A stretch of DNA of 64,000 bases. Origin: JAVMKJ01 sp031732855 (GTDB lineage Bacteria; Pseudomonadota; Gammaproteobacteria; Competibacterales; Competibacteraceae). Made by a program: the position numbers and the translations under genes. The stretch is taken from contig JAVMKJ010000109.1 of NCBI GenBank assembly GCA_031732855.1, positions 1 through 64,000 on the forward strand, read 5' to 3'. This document shows positions 1 to 8,476 of this stretch, piece after piece (the stretch's first letter is position 1; the number at the start of each line of letters is the position of its first letter). Below the pieces are notes generated by a model that saw only the letters and a list, made by a program, of their open reading frames with translations, was not told the origin of the DNA and ran no database searches.

Positions 1-1130
1 CCACCCGCGTCATCAAGGGCAAGTCGATGGTGTCGGAGGAAATGCACCTCAACCATTTCCTGGAAGAGCACGGCATCGAGGCGCTGGAAACCGATCTCGG
101 CGAATACATCATCCAGCTCGACCACGAAACGCCGTCGCACATCATCGTGCCGGCCATTCACAAAAACCGCGACCAGATCGCGCGGCTGTTTCACGAAAAG
201 ATCCCCAACACCCCGTACACCGAAGTGGTCGAGGAACTCAACGCCATCGCGCGCCAGGTGCTGCGCGAAAAGTTCTTCGCCGGGGAAGTCGGCGTCAGCG
301 GGGTCAATTTCGCGGTCGCCGAAACCGGCACCCTGTGCCTGGTGGAAAACGAGGGCAACGGCCGGATGTGCACCACCGCGCCGCCGGTGCATATCGCCGT
401 CATGGGCCTGGAAAAGGTGGTGGAACGCCTGGAGGACGTGCCGCCGCTGTTGCGGCTGCTGACCGGTTCGGCCACCGGCCAGATGATCACCACCTATTTC
501 AACATGATCACGTCGCCGCGCAAGCCGGGCGAGAAGGACGGCCCGAAGGAAGTCCATCTGGTGCTGCTCGACAACGGTCGCTCCAAAATCTGGGCCGACC
601 CCGAGTTGCGGCAGACCTTGAAGTGCATCCGCTGCGGCACCTGCCTGAACCATTGTCCGGTGTACACCCGCCTCGGCGGTCATGCCTACGGCTACGTCTA
701 TCCCGGTCCCATCGGTTCGATTCTGACCCCGCAACTGGAAGGACTGGACCATGCCGGGACGATGGCGACCGCTTCGACCTTTTGCGGGGCCTGCGAGGAA
801 GTCTGTCCGGTCAGGATTCCCATCGTGGACATTTTGCGCCGCCTGCGCAGCGAGTCCTACAACAAGGTGGATTCGCCGAACGCGGTCAAGGGTCACGGCT
901 ACAAGGTCAACGTGGCGGAGAGTCTGACCTGGAAAGGCTGGGCGTCGAGCAACGCGACACCCTGGGTCAACGCCCTGAACGCCAGGCTGCTGGGCCTGCT
1001 GGGTCCGTACATGTCCAAGCTGCCGGGGCCGGACATCGTGAAAAAGTGGACGCAATCCCGAACCTTGCCCCAATTCGCCAACAAGAGCCTGCATGCGCTG
1101 GCCAAGGAAAAGGGGATCGCCGATGAGTGA
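1..1130 (+). CDS. lutB: L-lactate utilisation iron-sulfur protein LutB/LldF (5' partial)
   Basis: Iron-sulfur subunit of the cytoplasmic LutABC/LldEFG complex that oxidises L-lactate to pyruvate. The frame is open from base 3, so the start lies upstream of the window and about 375 residues are visible. An N-terminal LUD-type domain is followed by two 4Fe-4S motifs, CIRCGTCLNHCP (about bases 624-658) and CGACEEVCP (about 783-808), as in the family. The stop overlaps the start of the next gene by 8 bp, so the two are translationally linked. LutA/LldE is expected just upstream, outside the window. The order LldF-LldG-Dld-LldP resembles the Shewanella lactate locus (established knowledge). Identification is firm; the exact electron acceptor is not visible. 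Confidence 0.93.
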   Translation, partial: TRVIKGKSMVSEEMHLNHFLEEHGIEALETDLGEYIIQLDHETPSHIIVPAIHKNRDQIARLFHEKIPNTPYTEVVEELNAIARQVLREKFFAGEVGVSGVNFAVAETGTLCLVENEGNGRMCTTAPPVHIAVMGLEKVVERLEDVPPLLRLLTGSATGQMITTYFNMITSPRKPGEKDGPKEVHLVLLDNGRSKIWADPELRQTLKCIRCGTCLNHCPVYTRLGGHAYGYVYPGPIGSILTPQLEGLDHAGTMATASTFCGACEEVCPVRIPIVDILRRLRSESYNKVDSPNAVKGHGYKVNVAESLTWKGWASSNATPWVNALNARLLGLLGPYMSKLPGPDIVKKWTQSRTLPQFANKSLHALAKEKGIADE

Positions 1131-1785
1131 CGCCCGCGCCAACATTCTCGCCAGACTGCGCGCGGTAGCGCCGCAAGACGCCGTTGCCACGACCGAACCG
1201 GTGGCTCCGCCCGAGACCGAACTCAGCCACGCCGACAAGGTGGCGCGACTCAAGCGGCTGATGGAGGCCATGCACGCCGAGGTCGTCGTCACCGACAACC
1301 AGCAATGGACCGCCATTCTCAAGGACCTGCTCCGCCAACGTTCGCCAAGCGGCCTGCTGTACGCTCCGACCACCGCGCTCGGCGCTGCCCTGGAGGCAAG
1401 CTGGGAAAGCGATCTGCCGCCGCTGGTCGGTTATACCCAGGAGGTGGAGCACTGCAAGGAGCACCTGTTCGCCATCGATGCCAGCATCACCTCGACCAAG
1501 GGCGGTCTCGCCGACGTGGGCGCCCTGATTCTGTGGCCCACCCCGCAAGAACCACGATTGATGTCGCTGGCGCCAGCGGTGCATATCGCGGTGCTGGAAG
1601 CCGCCCACATCCATGATTCCCTGGCCGAGGCCATCGCCAGCGAACGCTGGCAAGACGGGATGCCGACCAACGTCCTGCTGATCTCTGGTCCGTCCAAGAC
1701 CGCCGATATCGAATTGGTCCTGACCTTCGGCGTGCACGGACCCAAGGAGTTGATCGTGCTGATTCTGGACGACGAGAGAGGCTAA
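1123..1785 (+). CDS. lutC: Lactate utilisation protein LutC/LldG (LUD domain)
   Basis: A 220-residue LUD-domain protein (formerly DUF162), the third component of the LutABC/LldEFG lactate oxidation complex. The C-terminal half carries the conserved LUD stretch (TSTKGGLADVGALILWP) and a later SGPSKTADIE motif, typical of LutC. The ATG at 1123 was chosen because it gives the MSDARANIL start common in the family and overlaps the lutB stop by 8 bp; an upstream in-frame start would extend into lutB. The next gene begins 7 bp after the stop, so the genes form an operon. Its precise biochemical role in the complex is not settled in the literature. Confidence 0.92.
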   Translation: MSDARANILARLRAVAPQDAVATTEPVAPPETELSHADKVARLKRLMEAMHAEVVVTDNQQWTAILKDLLRQRSPSGLLYAPTTALGAALEASWESDLPPLVGYTQEVEHCKEHLFAIDASITSTKGGLADVGALILWPTPQEPRLMSLAPAVHIAVLEAAHIHDSLAEAIASERWQDGMPTNVLLISGPSKTADIELVLTFGVHGPKELIVLILDDERG

Positions 1786-1792
1786 GACGCGC

Positions 1793-4627
1793 ATGCTAAC
1801 GGCAGCCTACGAGCAACTTCACCGCGACCTGCAACAATTCATTCCGGCGGCGCGCCTGATCGGCGATCCGCTGCGTACTCTGGCCTATGGAACCGACGCC
1901 AGCCTGTACCGCCTGATTCCCAAGCTGGTGGTGCGGGTGGACAGCGAAGACGAGATGCGGCGCATACTGGCTCTGGCGCACCGGCACGGCACGCCGGTGA
2001 CCTTCCGCGCCGCCGGCACCAGCCTGTCCGGTCAGGCGGTCACCGATTCCGTGTTGCTGCAATTGGGCGATGGCTGGCGGAACTGGCGCATCGGCGCGGA
2101 CGCGGCGACCATCAGCTTGCAACCGGGGATCATCGGCGGCCACGCCAACCGCTACCTGGCTCCCTACCGGCGCAAGATCGGCCCCGACCCCGCCTCGATC
2201 AACTCCTGTTTTATCGGAGGCATCGCCGCCAACAACGCCAGCGGCATGTGTTGCGGCACCGCCCAGAACAGCTACCAGACCCTGAAAAGCATGCGGGTGA
2301 TGCTGGCGGACGGCGCGGTGCTGGACACCGGTGACTCCGTCAGCCGAGAGGCATTTCGCGCCAGCCACGGCTCTTTGCTGACCCACCTCGCCGAACTCGG
2401 CCGGCGCACCCGCGCCGACGCGGCGCTGGCCGAGCGCATCCGCAACAAGTTCAAGATCAAGAACACCTGCGGTTACAGTCTCAACGCCCTGGTGGACTAC
2501 GAAGACCCCTTCGAAATCCTCCAGCACCTGATGATCGGTTCCGAAGGCACGCTGGGCTTCATCGCCGAGATCACTTACCACACGGTCGAGGAACACACCC
2601 ACAAGGCCACGGCGCTGATGATCTTCCCCGACATCAGGACCGCGTGCGAAGCCGTGGCGGCGCTGAAAAGCCAGCCGGTGGCGGCGGTGGAATTGATGGA
2701 TCGCGCCTCACTGCGTTCGGTGGAGAGCAAGCCGGGCATTCCGGTGTACTTCAAGGATCTGCCGGAAACGGCCGCCGCCCTGCTGGTGGAAACGCGGGCG
2801 CTGGACTCGACGACCCTCAACGCCCAGGTCGAAGTCATTACCGCCGGCATCGCCGCCATCCCCACCCTGCTCCCGTTCCAGTTCACCGACCGCCCGGAGG
2901 AATTCACCCAGTTGTGGGCGATCCGCCAGGGACTGTTCCCCTCGGTCGGTTCGGCGCGGGCCACCGGCACCACCGTCATCATCGAGGATGTCGCGGTTCC
3001 CGTGCCCCAGTTGGCGGCGATGACCCTGGATTTGCAGGAACTGTTCGACAAACACGGCTATGCCGGCTCCATCATTTTCGGCCACGCGCTCGAAGGCAAT
3101 CTGCACTTCGTCATCACCCCCGATTTTTCCAAGCCGGCCGAAACCGAACGCTACAGGAACTTCATGGACGACGTGTGCGGCATGATCGTCCACCGGTACG
3201 ACGGTTCGCTAAAGGCGGAACACGGCACCGGCCGCAACATCGCCCCGTTCGTCGAACTGGAATGGGGCCAACAGGCCTACCGGTTGATGCGGGAAATCAA
3301 GGCGCTGTTCGATCCCCATGACCTGCTGAATCCCGGCGTCATTCTCAACGACGACCCGGAAGCGCACCTCAAGCACATCAAGCCGATGGCCGCCGTCGAT
3401 CCGCTGGTGGACAAGTGCATCGAGTGCGGCTTCTGCGAGCCGAATTGCCCGTCCCGCGCCCTGACCCTGTCGCCGCGCCAGCGCATCGTCGGCTTGCGCG
3501 AAATCGCGCGCCTGCAAGCCGCGGGCGAAGACGCCGGGCGGTTGCGAGCCATCAACGAGTCGTACCCGTATCAGGGAATCGATACCTGCGCCGCCGACAG
3601 CCTGTGTTCCCTGACGTGTCCGGTCGGCATCAACACCGGCACGATGATGCTGAAAAAGCGCGGCCAACGGCGCGGCGCGGTCGCGCGCTGGGTCGGCGAC
3701 CTGGCGGCGAACCATTTTACCGGCGTGACCGCCGCCACCCGCTTGGGTCTGGCCACCGCCAATCTCTCCCATAGGATCTTCGGTACCTGGCTGCAGGGCG
3801 GTGTGACCGGGGCCATGCGCAAGCTGTCCGGAGACCGGATTCCACTATGGAATCGCTACCTGCCGACCGCCGGCGCGATGCCCGAGCCGGAAGCGAACGG
3901 CGCTTCCGGTCGCCCGCGCGTGGTCTATTTCCCCAGTTGCGCCAGCCGCAGCATGGGGCCGGCCCAAGGCGATCCCGAACGGGACGCCTTGCCGGTGAAA
4001 ACCGTCGCGCTGCTGCGCAAGGCCGGGTTCGAGGTGGTCCTGCCCGAGAAAAGCGCCGCGCTGTGCTGCGGCCAACCCTTTGCCAGCAAGGGCCTGCCGG
4101 AACAGGCCGACGCCAAGCGCAGGGAAGTCGAGCAAGCCCTGCTCGAAGCCAGCCGCGACGGGCAGGACTTCATCGTGTTCGATACCAGCCCCTGCGCGTT
4201 GCGGCTGAAGCGGAATCAGGAACAATCCCGACTCAAGTTGTACGACATCACCGAGTTCCTGCACGACGTCGTGCTGGAACGGCTGACTCTCCGCAAGCTG
4301 CCGGAAACCGTCGCCATTCATCCCACCTGCAGCACTCTCAACATGGGCTTGCAAGCCAAACTCAAGGCCATCGCCGAGGCGTGCGCCGAGAAAGTCGTCA
4401 TCCCCGACCGGATTTCCTGCTGCGGCTGGGCCGGGGACAAGGGCTTCACCCACCCGGAACTGAACGCCAGCGCCTTGCGGGATTTGCCGGCGGCGCTGCC
4501 GGACGACTGCCAGTCCGGGTACTCCACCAGCCGTACCTGCGAAATCGGTCTGTCCCTGCACGGCGGGCGTTATTACCGTTCCATCGTTTATCTGGTGGAT
4601 CGCTGCTCGCAGCCTAATACCAGCTAA
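1793..4627 (+). CDS. dld: FAD/iron-sulfur D-lactate dehydrogenase (Dld-II/YdiJ type)
   Basis: A 944-residue flavin and iron-sulfur oxidoreductase, probably the respiratory D-lactate dehydrogenase of the Shewanella Dld-II type (934 residues there). From N to C: a PCMH-type FAD-binding domain (about residues 30-260, with GTSLSGQAV), a C-terminal FAD-oxidase domain ending in KAEHGTGRN (about 475), two 4Fe-4S motifs (CIECGFCEPNCP near 542; CSLTCPVGI near 604), and a heterodisulfide-reductase-like domain with two CCG motifs (CCGQPF near 758, CCGWAG near 876). It sits 7 bp after lutC and before lldP, so the operon can oxidise both lactate isomers. YdiJ-like 2-hydroxyacid dehydrogenases are related, but the context favours D-lactate. 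Confidence 0.9.
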   Translation: MLTAAYEQLHRDLQQFIPAARLIGDPLRTLAYGTDASLYRLIPKLVVRVDSEDEMRRILALAHRHGTPVTFRAAGTSLSGQAVTDSVLLQLGDGWRNWRIGADAATISLQPGIIGGHANRYLAPYRRKIGPDPASINSCFIGGIAANNASGMCCGTAQNSYQTLKSMRVMLADGAVLDTGDSVSREAFRASHGSLLTHLAELGRRTRADAALAERIRNKFKIKNTCGYSLNALVDYEDPFEILQHLMIGSEGTLGFIAEITYHTVEEHTHKATALMIFPDIRTACEAVAALKSQPVAAVELMDRASLRSVESKPGIPVYFKDLPETAAALLVETRALDSTTLNAQVEVITAGIAAIPTLLPFQFTDRPEEFTQLWAIRQGLFPSVGSARATGTTVIIEDVAVPVPQLAAMTLDLQELFDKHGYAGSIIFGHALEGNLHFVITPDFSKPAETERYRNFMDDVCGMIVHRYDGSLKAEHGTGRNIAPFVELEWGQQAYRLMREIKALFDPHDLLNPGVILNDDPEAHLKHIKPMAAVDPLVDKCIECGFCEPNCPSRALTLSPRQRIVGLREIARLQAAGEDAGRLRAINESYPYQGIDTCAADSLCSLTCPVGINTGTMMLKKRGQRRGAVARWVGDLAANHFTGVTAATRLGLATANLSHRIFGTWLQGGVTGAMRKLSGDRIPLWNRYLPTAGAMPEPEANGASGRPRVVYFPSCASRSMGPAQGDPERDALPVKTVALLRKAGFEVVLPEKSAALCCGQPFASKGLPEQADAKRREVEQALLEASRDGQDFIVFDTSPCALRLKRNQEQSRLKLYDITEFLHDVVLERLTLRKLPETVAIHPTCSTLNMGLQAKLKAIAEACAEKVVIPDRISCCGWAGDKGFTHPELNASALRDLPAALPDDCQSGYSTSRTCEIGLSLHGGRYYRSIVYLVDRCSQPNTS

Positions 4628-4769
4628 CTTCCCAGCACCTTCAAGATCATTTCAAGGATACCCGCGTGGATGGGTTTGGGGCTTTTTGCGCCCGCGATTT
4701 CCCCAACCAGGCTTTCAGGAAGAAAAACAAACGTGTCGTCATCAACCACCATCCGAGGAGAGATCTCTC

Positions 4770-6455
4770 ATGCAGTCCTGGACCCAGGTTTATACGCCGC
4801 TGGGCGACAACTTGTGGCTTTCCGCGCTGGTTGCCGCCATCCCGATCATCGTCTTCTTCGTCGCACTGGCCGTCTTGCGGATGAAAGGCCATATCGCCGC
4901 GCTGATCACCGTGGCTCTCGCCATTGTTGTCGCCGTATTGGTCTACCAGATGCCGATCTCCATGGCGCTGGCCGCGACGGGTTACGGCTTTTTATACGGT
5001 CTATGGCCGATTTCCTGGATCATCGTGGCCGCCGTGTTTCTGTATAAACTCACGGTCAAGACCGGTCAGTTTGAAATCATCCGATCCTCGGTATTATCCA
5101 TTACCGGCGACCAGCGCTTGCAGATGGTACTGGTCGGCTTCTGTTTCGGCGCCTTTCTGGAAGGGGCGGCGGGATTTGGCGCACCGGTGGCGATCACCGC
5201 CGCGTTGCTGGTGGGCCTGGGTTTCAATCCGCTCTACGCCGCCGGCCTGTGCCTGATCGCCAACACCGCGCCGGTAGCGTTCGGCGCCTTGGGAATTCCC
5301 ATCACGGTCGCCGGCAAGGTCACCGGCACCGACCCGTTTTTAATTGGACAAATGGCGGGCCGGCAACTGCCGCTATTGTCGCTGTTCGTGCCGTTCTGGC
5401 TGGTGTTCATCATGGACGGTTGGCGCGGTGTAAAGGACACCTGGCCGGCGGTTTTCGTGGCGGCGGCCGCCTTTGCCCTGACCCAGTATTACACTTCCAA
5501 CCACTGGGCCTACGAACTGCCCGATATTACTTCCGCACTGGTGAGTCTGGTGGTTCTGTCGCTTTTCCTGCGGTACATGTGGCAACCCAAACAAGCTTTT
5601 TCCTTCCAGAGCGCCGGTGCTGGCGCCCACATATCGGCGGATCATCCGCATTCCCAGTACAGCATGGGGCAAATCTTCAAGGCTTGGTCGCCGTTCATCG
5701 CGCTCACCATCATGGTGACCATCTGGACGCTGCCGGCATTCAAGGGGCTGTTCGCCAAGGGCGCTCTGCTGGAGTCGTTTGTGATCAGTTTCCCGATCCC
5801 CGGTCTGGACAAGCTGGTGATGAAGACCATGCCAATTGTGAACAAGCTCACCCCCTACGATGCAGTTTACAAATTGGATGTACTGTCGGCGACGGGAACC
5901 TCGATTCTGCTGGCCGCGGTCATCAGCGCCCTCATTCTTGGTGTCAACATCAAGATGTTCTTTACGACGCTGGGGGAAACTTTTGTGGAGTTGGCCAAAC
6001 CGATTTTCACCATCGGTCTGGTGCTGGGCTTTGCGTTCGTCGCCAACTATTCGGGCGCTTCCTCAACGCTGGGTCTGGCCTTCGCGGCGACGGGCGTGCT
6101 GTTCCCGTTCTTCTCGCCCTTCCTGGGCTGGCTCGGCGTTTTCCTCACCGGCTCCGATACGTCGAGCAACGCCCTGTTCGCGAACTTGCAACAAGTGACC
6201 GCCAATCAAATCGGCGTCAATCCGGTGCTGACCATTGCGGCGAACACCACCGGCGGCGTCACCGGCAAGATGATTTCGCCGCAATCCATCGCGGTAGCCT
6301 GCGCGGCGGCGGGATTGGTGGGCAAGGAATCGGATCTGTTTCGCTTTACGCTAAAACACAGTCTGTTCTTTGCCACCATCATCGGCATCATCACCTACGT
6401 GCAGGCGTATTACCTGCAATGGATGGTCCCGGTAGCGGCGCAAGTAGCGCGCTAG
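4770..6455 (+). CDS. lldP: L-lactate permease LldP
   Basis: Inner-membrane lactate:H+ symporter, 561 residues (551 in E. coli LldP), with at least twelve hydrophobic segments across the whole length and the family-typical FLEGAAGFGAPVAI and NTTGGVTGKMISPQS stretches. The ATG at 4770 was chosen because a GAGGAG ribosome site lies 9 nt upstream and the protein then begins MQSWTQVYTPLG as in LldP; the open frame extends further upstream without family resemblance. The 142-bp gap after dld contains no gene and no convincing sigma-70 promoter, so the permease may be co-transcribed with the oxidation genes. It supplies substrate to the lut/dld enzymes. Confidence 0.95.
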   Translation: MQSWTQVYTPLGDNLWLSALVAAIPIIVFFVALAVLRMKGHIAALITVALAIVVAVLVYQMPISMALAATGYGFLYGLWPISWIIVAAVFLYKLTVKTGQFEIIRSSVLSITGDQRLQMVLVGFCFGAFLEGAAGFGAPVAITAALLVGLGFNPLYAAGLCLIANTAPVAFGALGIPITVAGKVTGTDPFLIGQMAGRQLPLLSLFVPFWLVFIMDGWRGVKDTWPAVFVAAAAFALTQYYTSNHWAYELPDITSALVSLVVLSLFLRYMWQPKQAFSFQSAGAGAHISADHPHSQYSMGQIFKAWSPFIALTIMVTIWTLPAFKGLFAKGALLESFVISFPIPGLDKLVMKTMPIVNKLTPYDAVYKLDVLSATGTSILLAAVISALILGVNIKMFFTTLGETFVELAKPIFTIGLVLGFAFVANYSGASSTLGLAFAATGVLFPFFSPFLGWLGVFLTGSDTSSNALFANLQQVTANQIGVNPVLTIAANTTGGVTGKMISPQSIAVACAAAGLVGKESDLFRFTLKHSLFFATIIGIITYVQAYYLQWMVPVAAQVAR

Positions 6456-6665
6456 GCGTCTTGTCTCGCTTAATACTCGTAGCCGTCACTTGAAAGAATC
6501 ACGACGGTTCACGCCCGATCCGATCAGAGCGATTCATCGAGAGGGCCGGCGCGGAATCCGCATCGACCCTTTCTCCGTAAAGTTTCCCGGCAATGCCGTT
6601 GCCACGCCCGAGCAGCATATGCGTTGAATGTCCCCATCACGATCAAGCACCCGCTCGGCGACATC

Positions 6666-7562
6666 TTAACGCGGATCATGGCCACGGCGGCGGTTCAGCC
6701 GCCGCTCCAGCCGCCGGAACAACCGCGCCAGCCCGAAACACAGCAGGAAATACAGCGCCGCCACCGTCAGCCACACTTCGAACACCCGGCCCGAGGATAC
6801 CGCCAGCTCGGTGCCGGCGAAGGTCATCTCCTGGATGGAAATCAGCGAAATCAGCGATGAATCCTTGACCAGCGAGATGAACTGCCCCGCCAGCGGCGGA
6901 ATCATCTTTTGTATCGCCTGCGGCAACACCACCTCGCCCATCGTCTGTCCGGCATCCATGCCCAGGGCTTGGGCCGCCTCCCACTGCCCTTTCGGTACCG
7001 CCTCGATGCCGGCGCGGACGATCTCGGTGACGTAGGCGCCTTCGAACAACGCCAGACAGATCAGCCCGGACAGGAAATTCGGGAGCAACTCCGGGGGGCC
7101 GAACAAAAACGCCAGCACCCTCAAGGTCTCCGGCCCCGCATCGGCGATCCGACTCTCCACGTCCAGCACCGGCATCAACTGACCGCTGATGAAAAAATAG
7201 AAGATGAAGATGAACACCAGCGGCGGCAAGTTGCGAATCAGTTCGACGTAGGTTCGGCTCAGCAGGCGTGGAAACAGGCCCCGCGCCACCCGGCACACGC
7301 CCATCACCCCGCCGATCAGCGCCGCCAGCAGCCCGCCCCACAGCGCCAACCGCACCGTCACCAGCAATCCCTGCCCCAGCAGGTTCAGCACCCAGACGCC
7401 CCGAGTGGAGTCGTAGCGGGCGAAATAGCCGGGAATCAGCCGCCAGTCCCAGTTGTAATGGAAATGGCTTTGCGCCCGGTGCAGCACGTAGCCGATCAGC
7501 CCGAGCACCACGGCCAGGATCAGCGCGTCCAGCCAGCCGAAGCGAAGCTTGTGAGGTGGCAC
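6666..7562 (-). CDS. Polar amino-acid ABC transporter permease (second of pair)
   Basis: A 298-residue membrane permease of the His/Glu/Gln/Arg (PAAT) ABC family. After an amphipathic N-terminus and a first membrane helix come further helices and the EAA loop (EAAQALG...VVLPQAIQ) that docks the ATPase. The start is GTG at 7562, three bases after the stop of the upstream permease, so the two form one operon and probably a heterodimeric channel. No ATPase gene is adjacent. A matching type of periplasmic binding protein lies 16 kb away at 24140. The last 210 bp before the convergent lldP gene (6456-6665) hold nothing recognisable. Confidence 0.88.
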   Translation of the reverse strand: MPPHKLRFGWLDALILAVVLGLIGYVLHRAQSHFHYNWDWRLIPGYFARYDSTRGVWVLNLLGQGLLVTVRLALWGGLLAALIGGVMGVCRVARGLFPRLLSRTYVELIRNLPPLVFIFIFYFFISGQLMPVLDVESRIADAGPETLRVLAFLFGPPELLPNFLSGLICLALFEGAYVTEIVRAGIEAVPKGQWEAAQALGMDAGQTMGEVVLPQAIQKMIPPLAGQFISLVKDSSLISLISIQEMTFAGTELAVSSGRVFEVWLTVAALYFLLCFGLARLFRRLERRLNRRRGHDPR

Positions 7563-7565
7563 GAT

Positions 7566-8384
7566 TCAGCCGCGTTCCCCGCCGCGCACCGGCAAACGAC
7601 GTTCCAGCCAGCCGACCAGCAGCGACAGGCTGGCAGTCAGCGCCAGATACAGCGCCGCCACGGTGAACCACAGCTCGAAAGTCATGAAGGTATCGGCGAT
7701 GAGGTTGCGACCCTCGGTGGTCAGATCGGCCACCGCGATCACGCTGACCAGCGCCGAATGCTTGATCAGCGACACCCCCAGCCCGGTCAGCGGCGGCAGC
7801 ACCAGACGAATGGCCTGCGGCAGGATGATGCAACGATAGACGGCGTACCGCGCCAGGCCGAGAGCATTCGCCGCCTCCCACTGGCCGGGCGGAATGGCCT
7901 CGATGCCGGCGCGGAAGATTTCCGCCGCGAACGCGCCCTCGAAAATGGCCAGCGCCAGCACCGCCGCCACGAACCGGTCCATATCCAGGATCGGCGCCAA
8001 CACGAAATAGACCAGATAGAGTTGCACCAGCATCGGGGTATTGCGGACGATTTCCACGTAAACCCGCGCCACCGCGTGCCCGGCCCACGAGGTCGAGCGC
8101 TGCAACAACGCCGCCGTCAGCCCGAACACCACCGTCAGCACCAAGCTCCAGCCGGTCAGTTCCAGCGTCACTCCCAGCCCGCGCAACAGCGGACCTGAAT
8201 GGAATACCCCGTCCTCGAACCGGTAGAGGTACTGCGGCACCCGGTACCACTGCCAGTTGTAATGCAGCGTCCCGGCACCCTCCACGATGACCCAGCCCAG
8301 CCCGGCCAGCAGGGCGAAAAATGCCAGAGTGTCCAGTACGGGACGTCCGTACCCGCTTAAACGAGGGATCGCGACCTTGCTCAT
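7566..8384 (-). CDS. Polar amino-acid ABC transporter permease (first of pair)
   Basis: A 272-residue paralogue of the permease that follows it, with the same layout: a cytoplasmic N-terminus, a first helix, a periplasmic stretch containing HYNWQWYRVPQYL, then the permease core with the EAA loop (EAANALG...IILPQAIR). The start is uncertain: ATG at 8384 gives MSKVAIPRL, while an in-frame TTG nine bases further up would add three residues; neither has a strong ribosome site. The pair resembles GltJ/GltK- or AapQ/AapM-type channels, and the substrate cannot be read from sequence. It is separated by 92 bp from the end of the GGDEF-EAL gene on the same strand. Confidence 0.87.
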   Translation of the reverse strand: MSKVAIPRLSGYGRPVLDTLAFFALLAGLGWVIVEGAGTLHYNWQWYRVPQYLYRFEDGVFHSGPLLRGLGVTLELTGWSLVLTVVFGLTAALLQRSTSWAGHAVARVYVEIVRNTPMLVQLYLVYFVLAPILDMDRFVAAVLALAIFEGAFAAEIFRAGIEAIPPGQWEAANALGLARYAVYRCIILPQAIRLVLPPLTGLGVSLIKHSALVSVIAVADLTTEGRNLIADTFMTFELWFTVAALYLALTASLSLLVGWLERRLPVRGGERG

Positions 8385-8476
8385 GACCGGCAAGCATATC
8401 CATCGCGCCGCCGGCTGTCATGGGGCGATCCGGTCCGGTTCACGACCGCCCCTTGGGGGATATCCATCCCTCGCCA

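Noticed and set aside
6456..6665. Possible small genes between lldP and the convergent permease
   Set aside because: Frames here are short, Pro/Arg-rich and without ribosome sites or family character.
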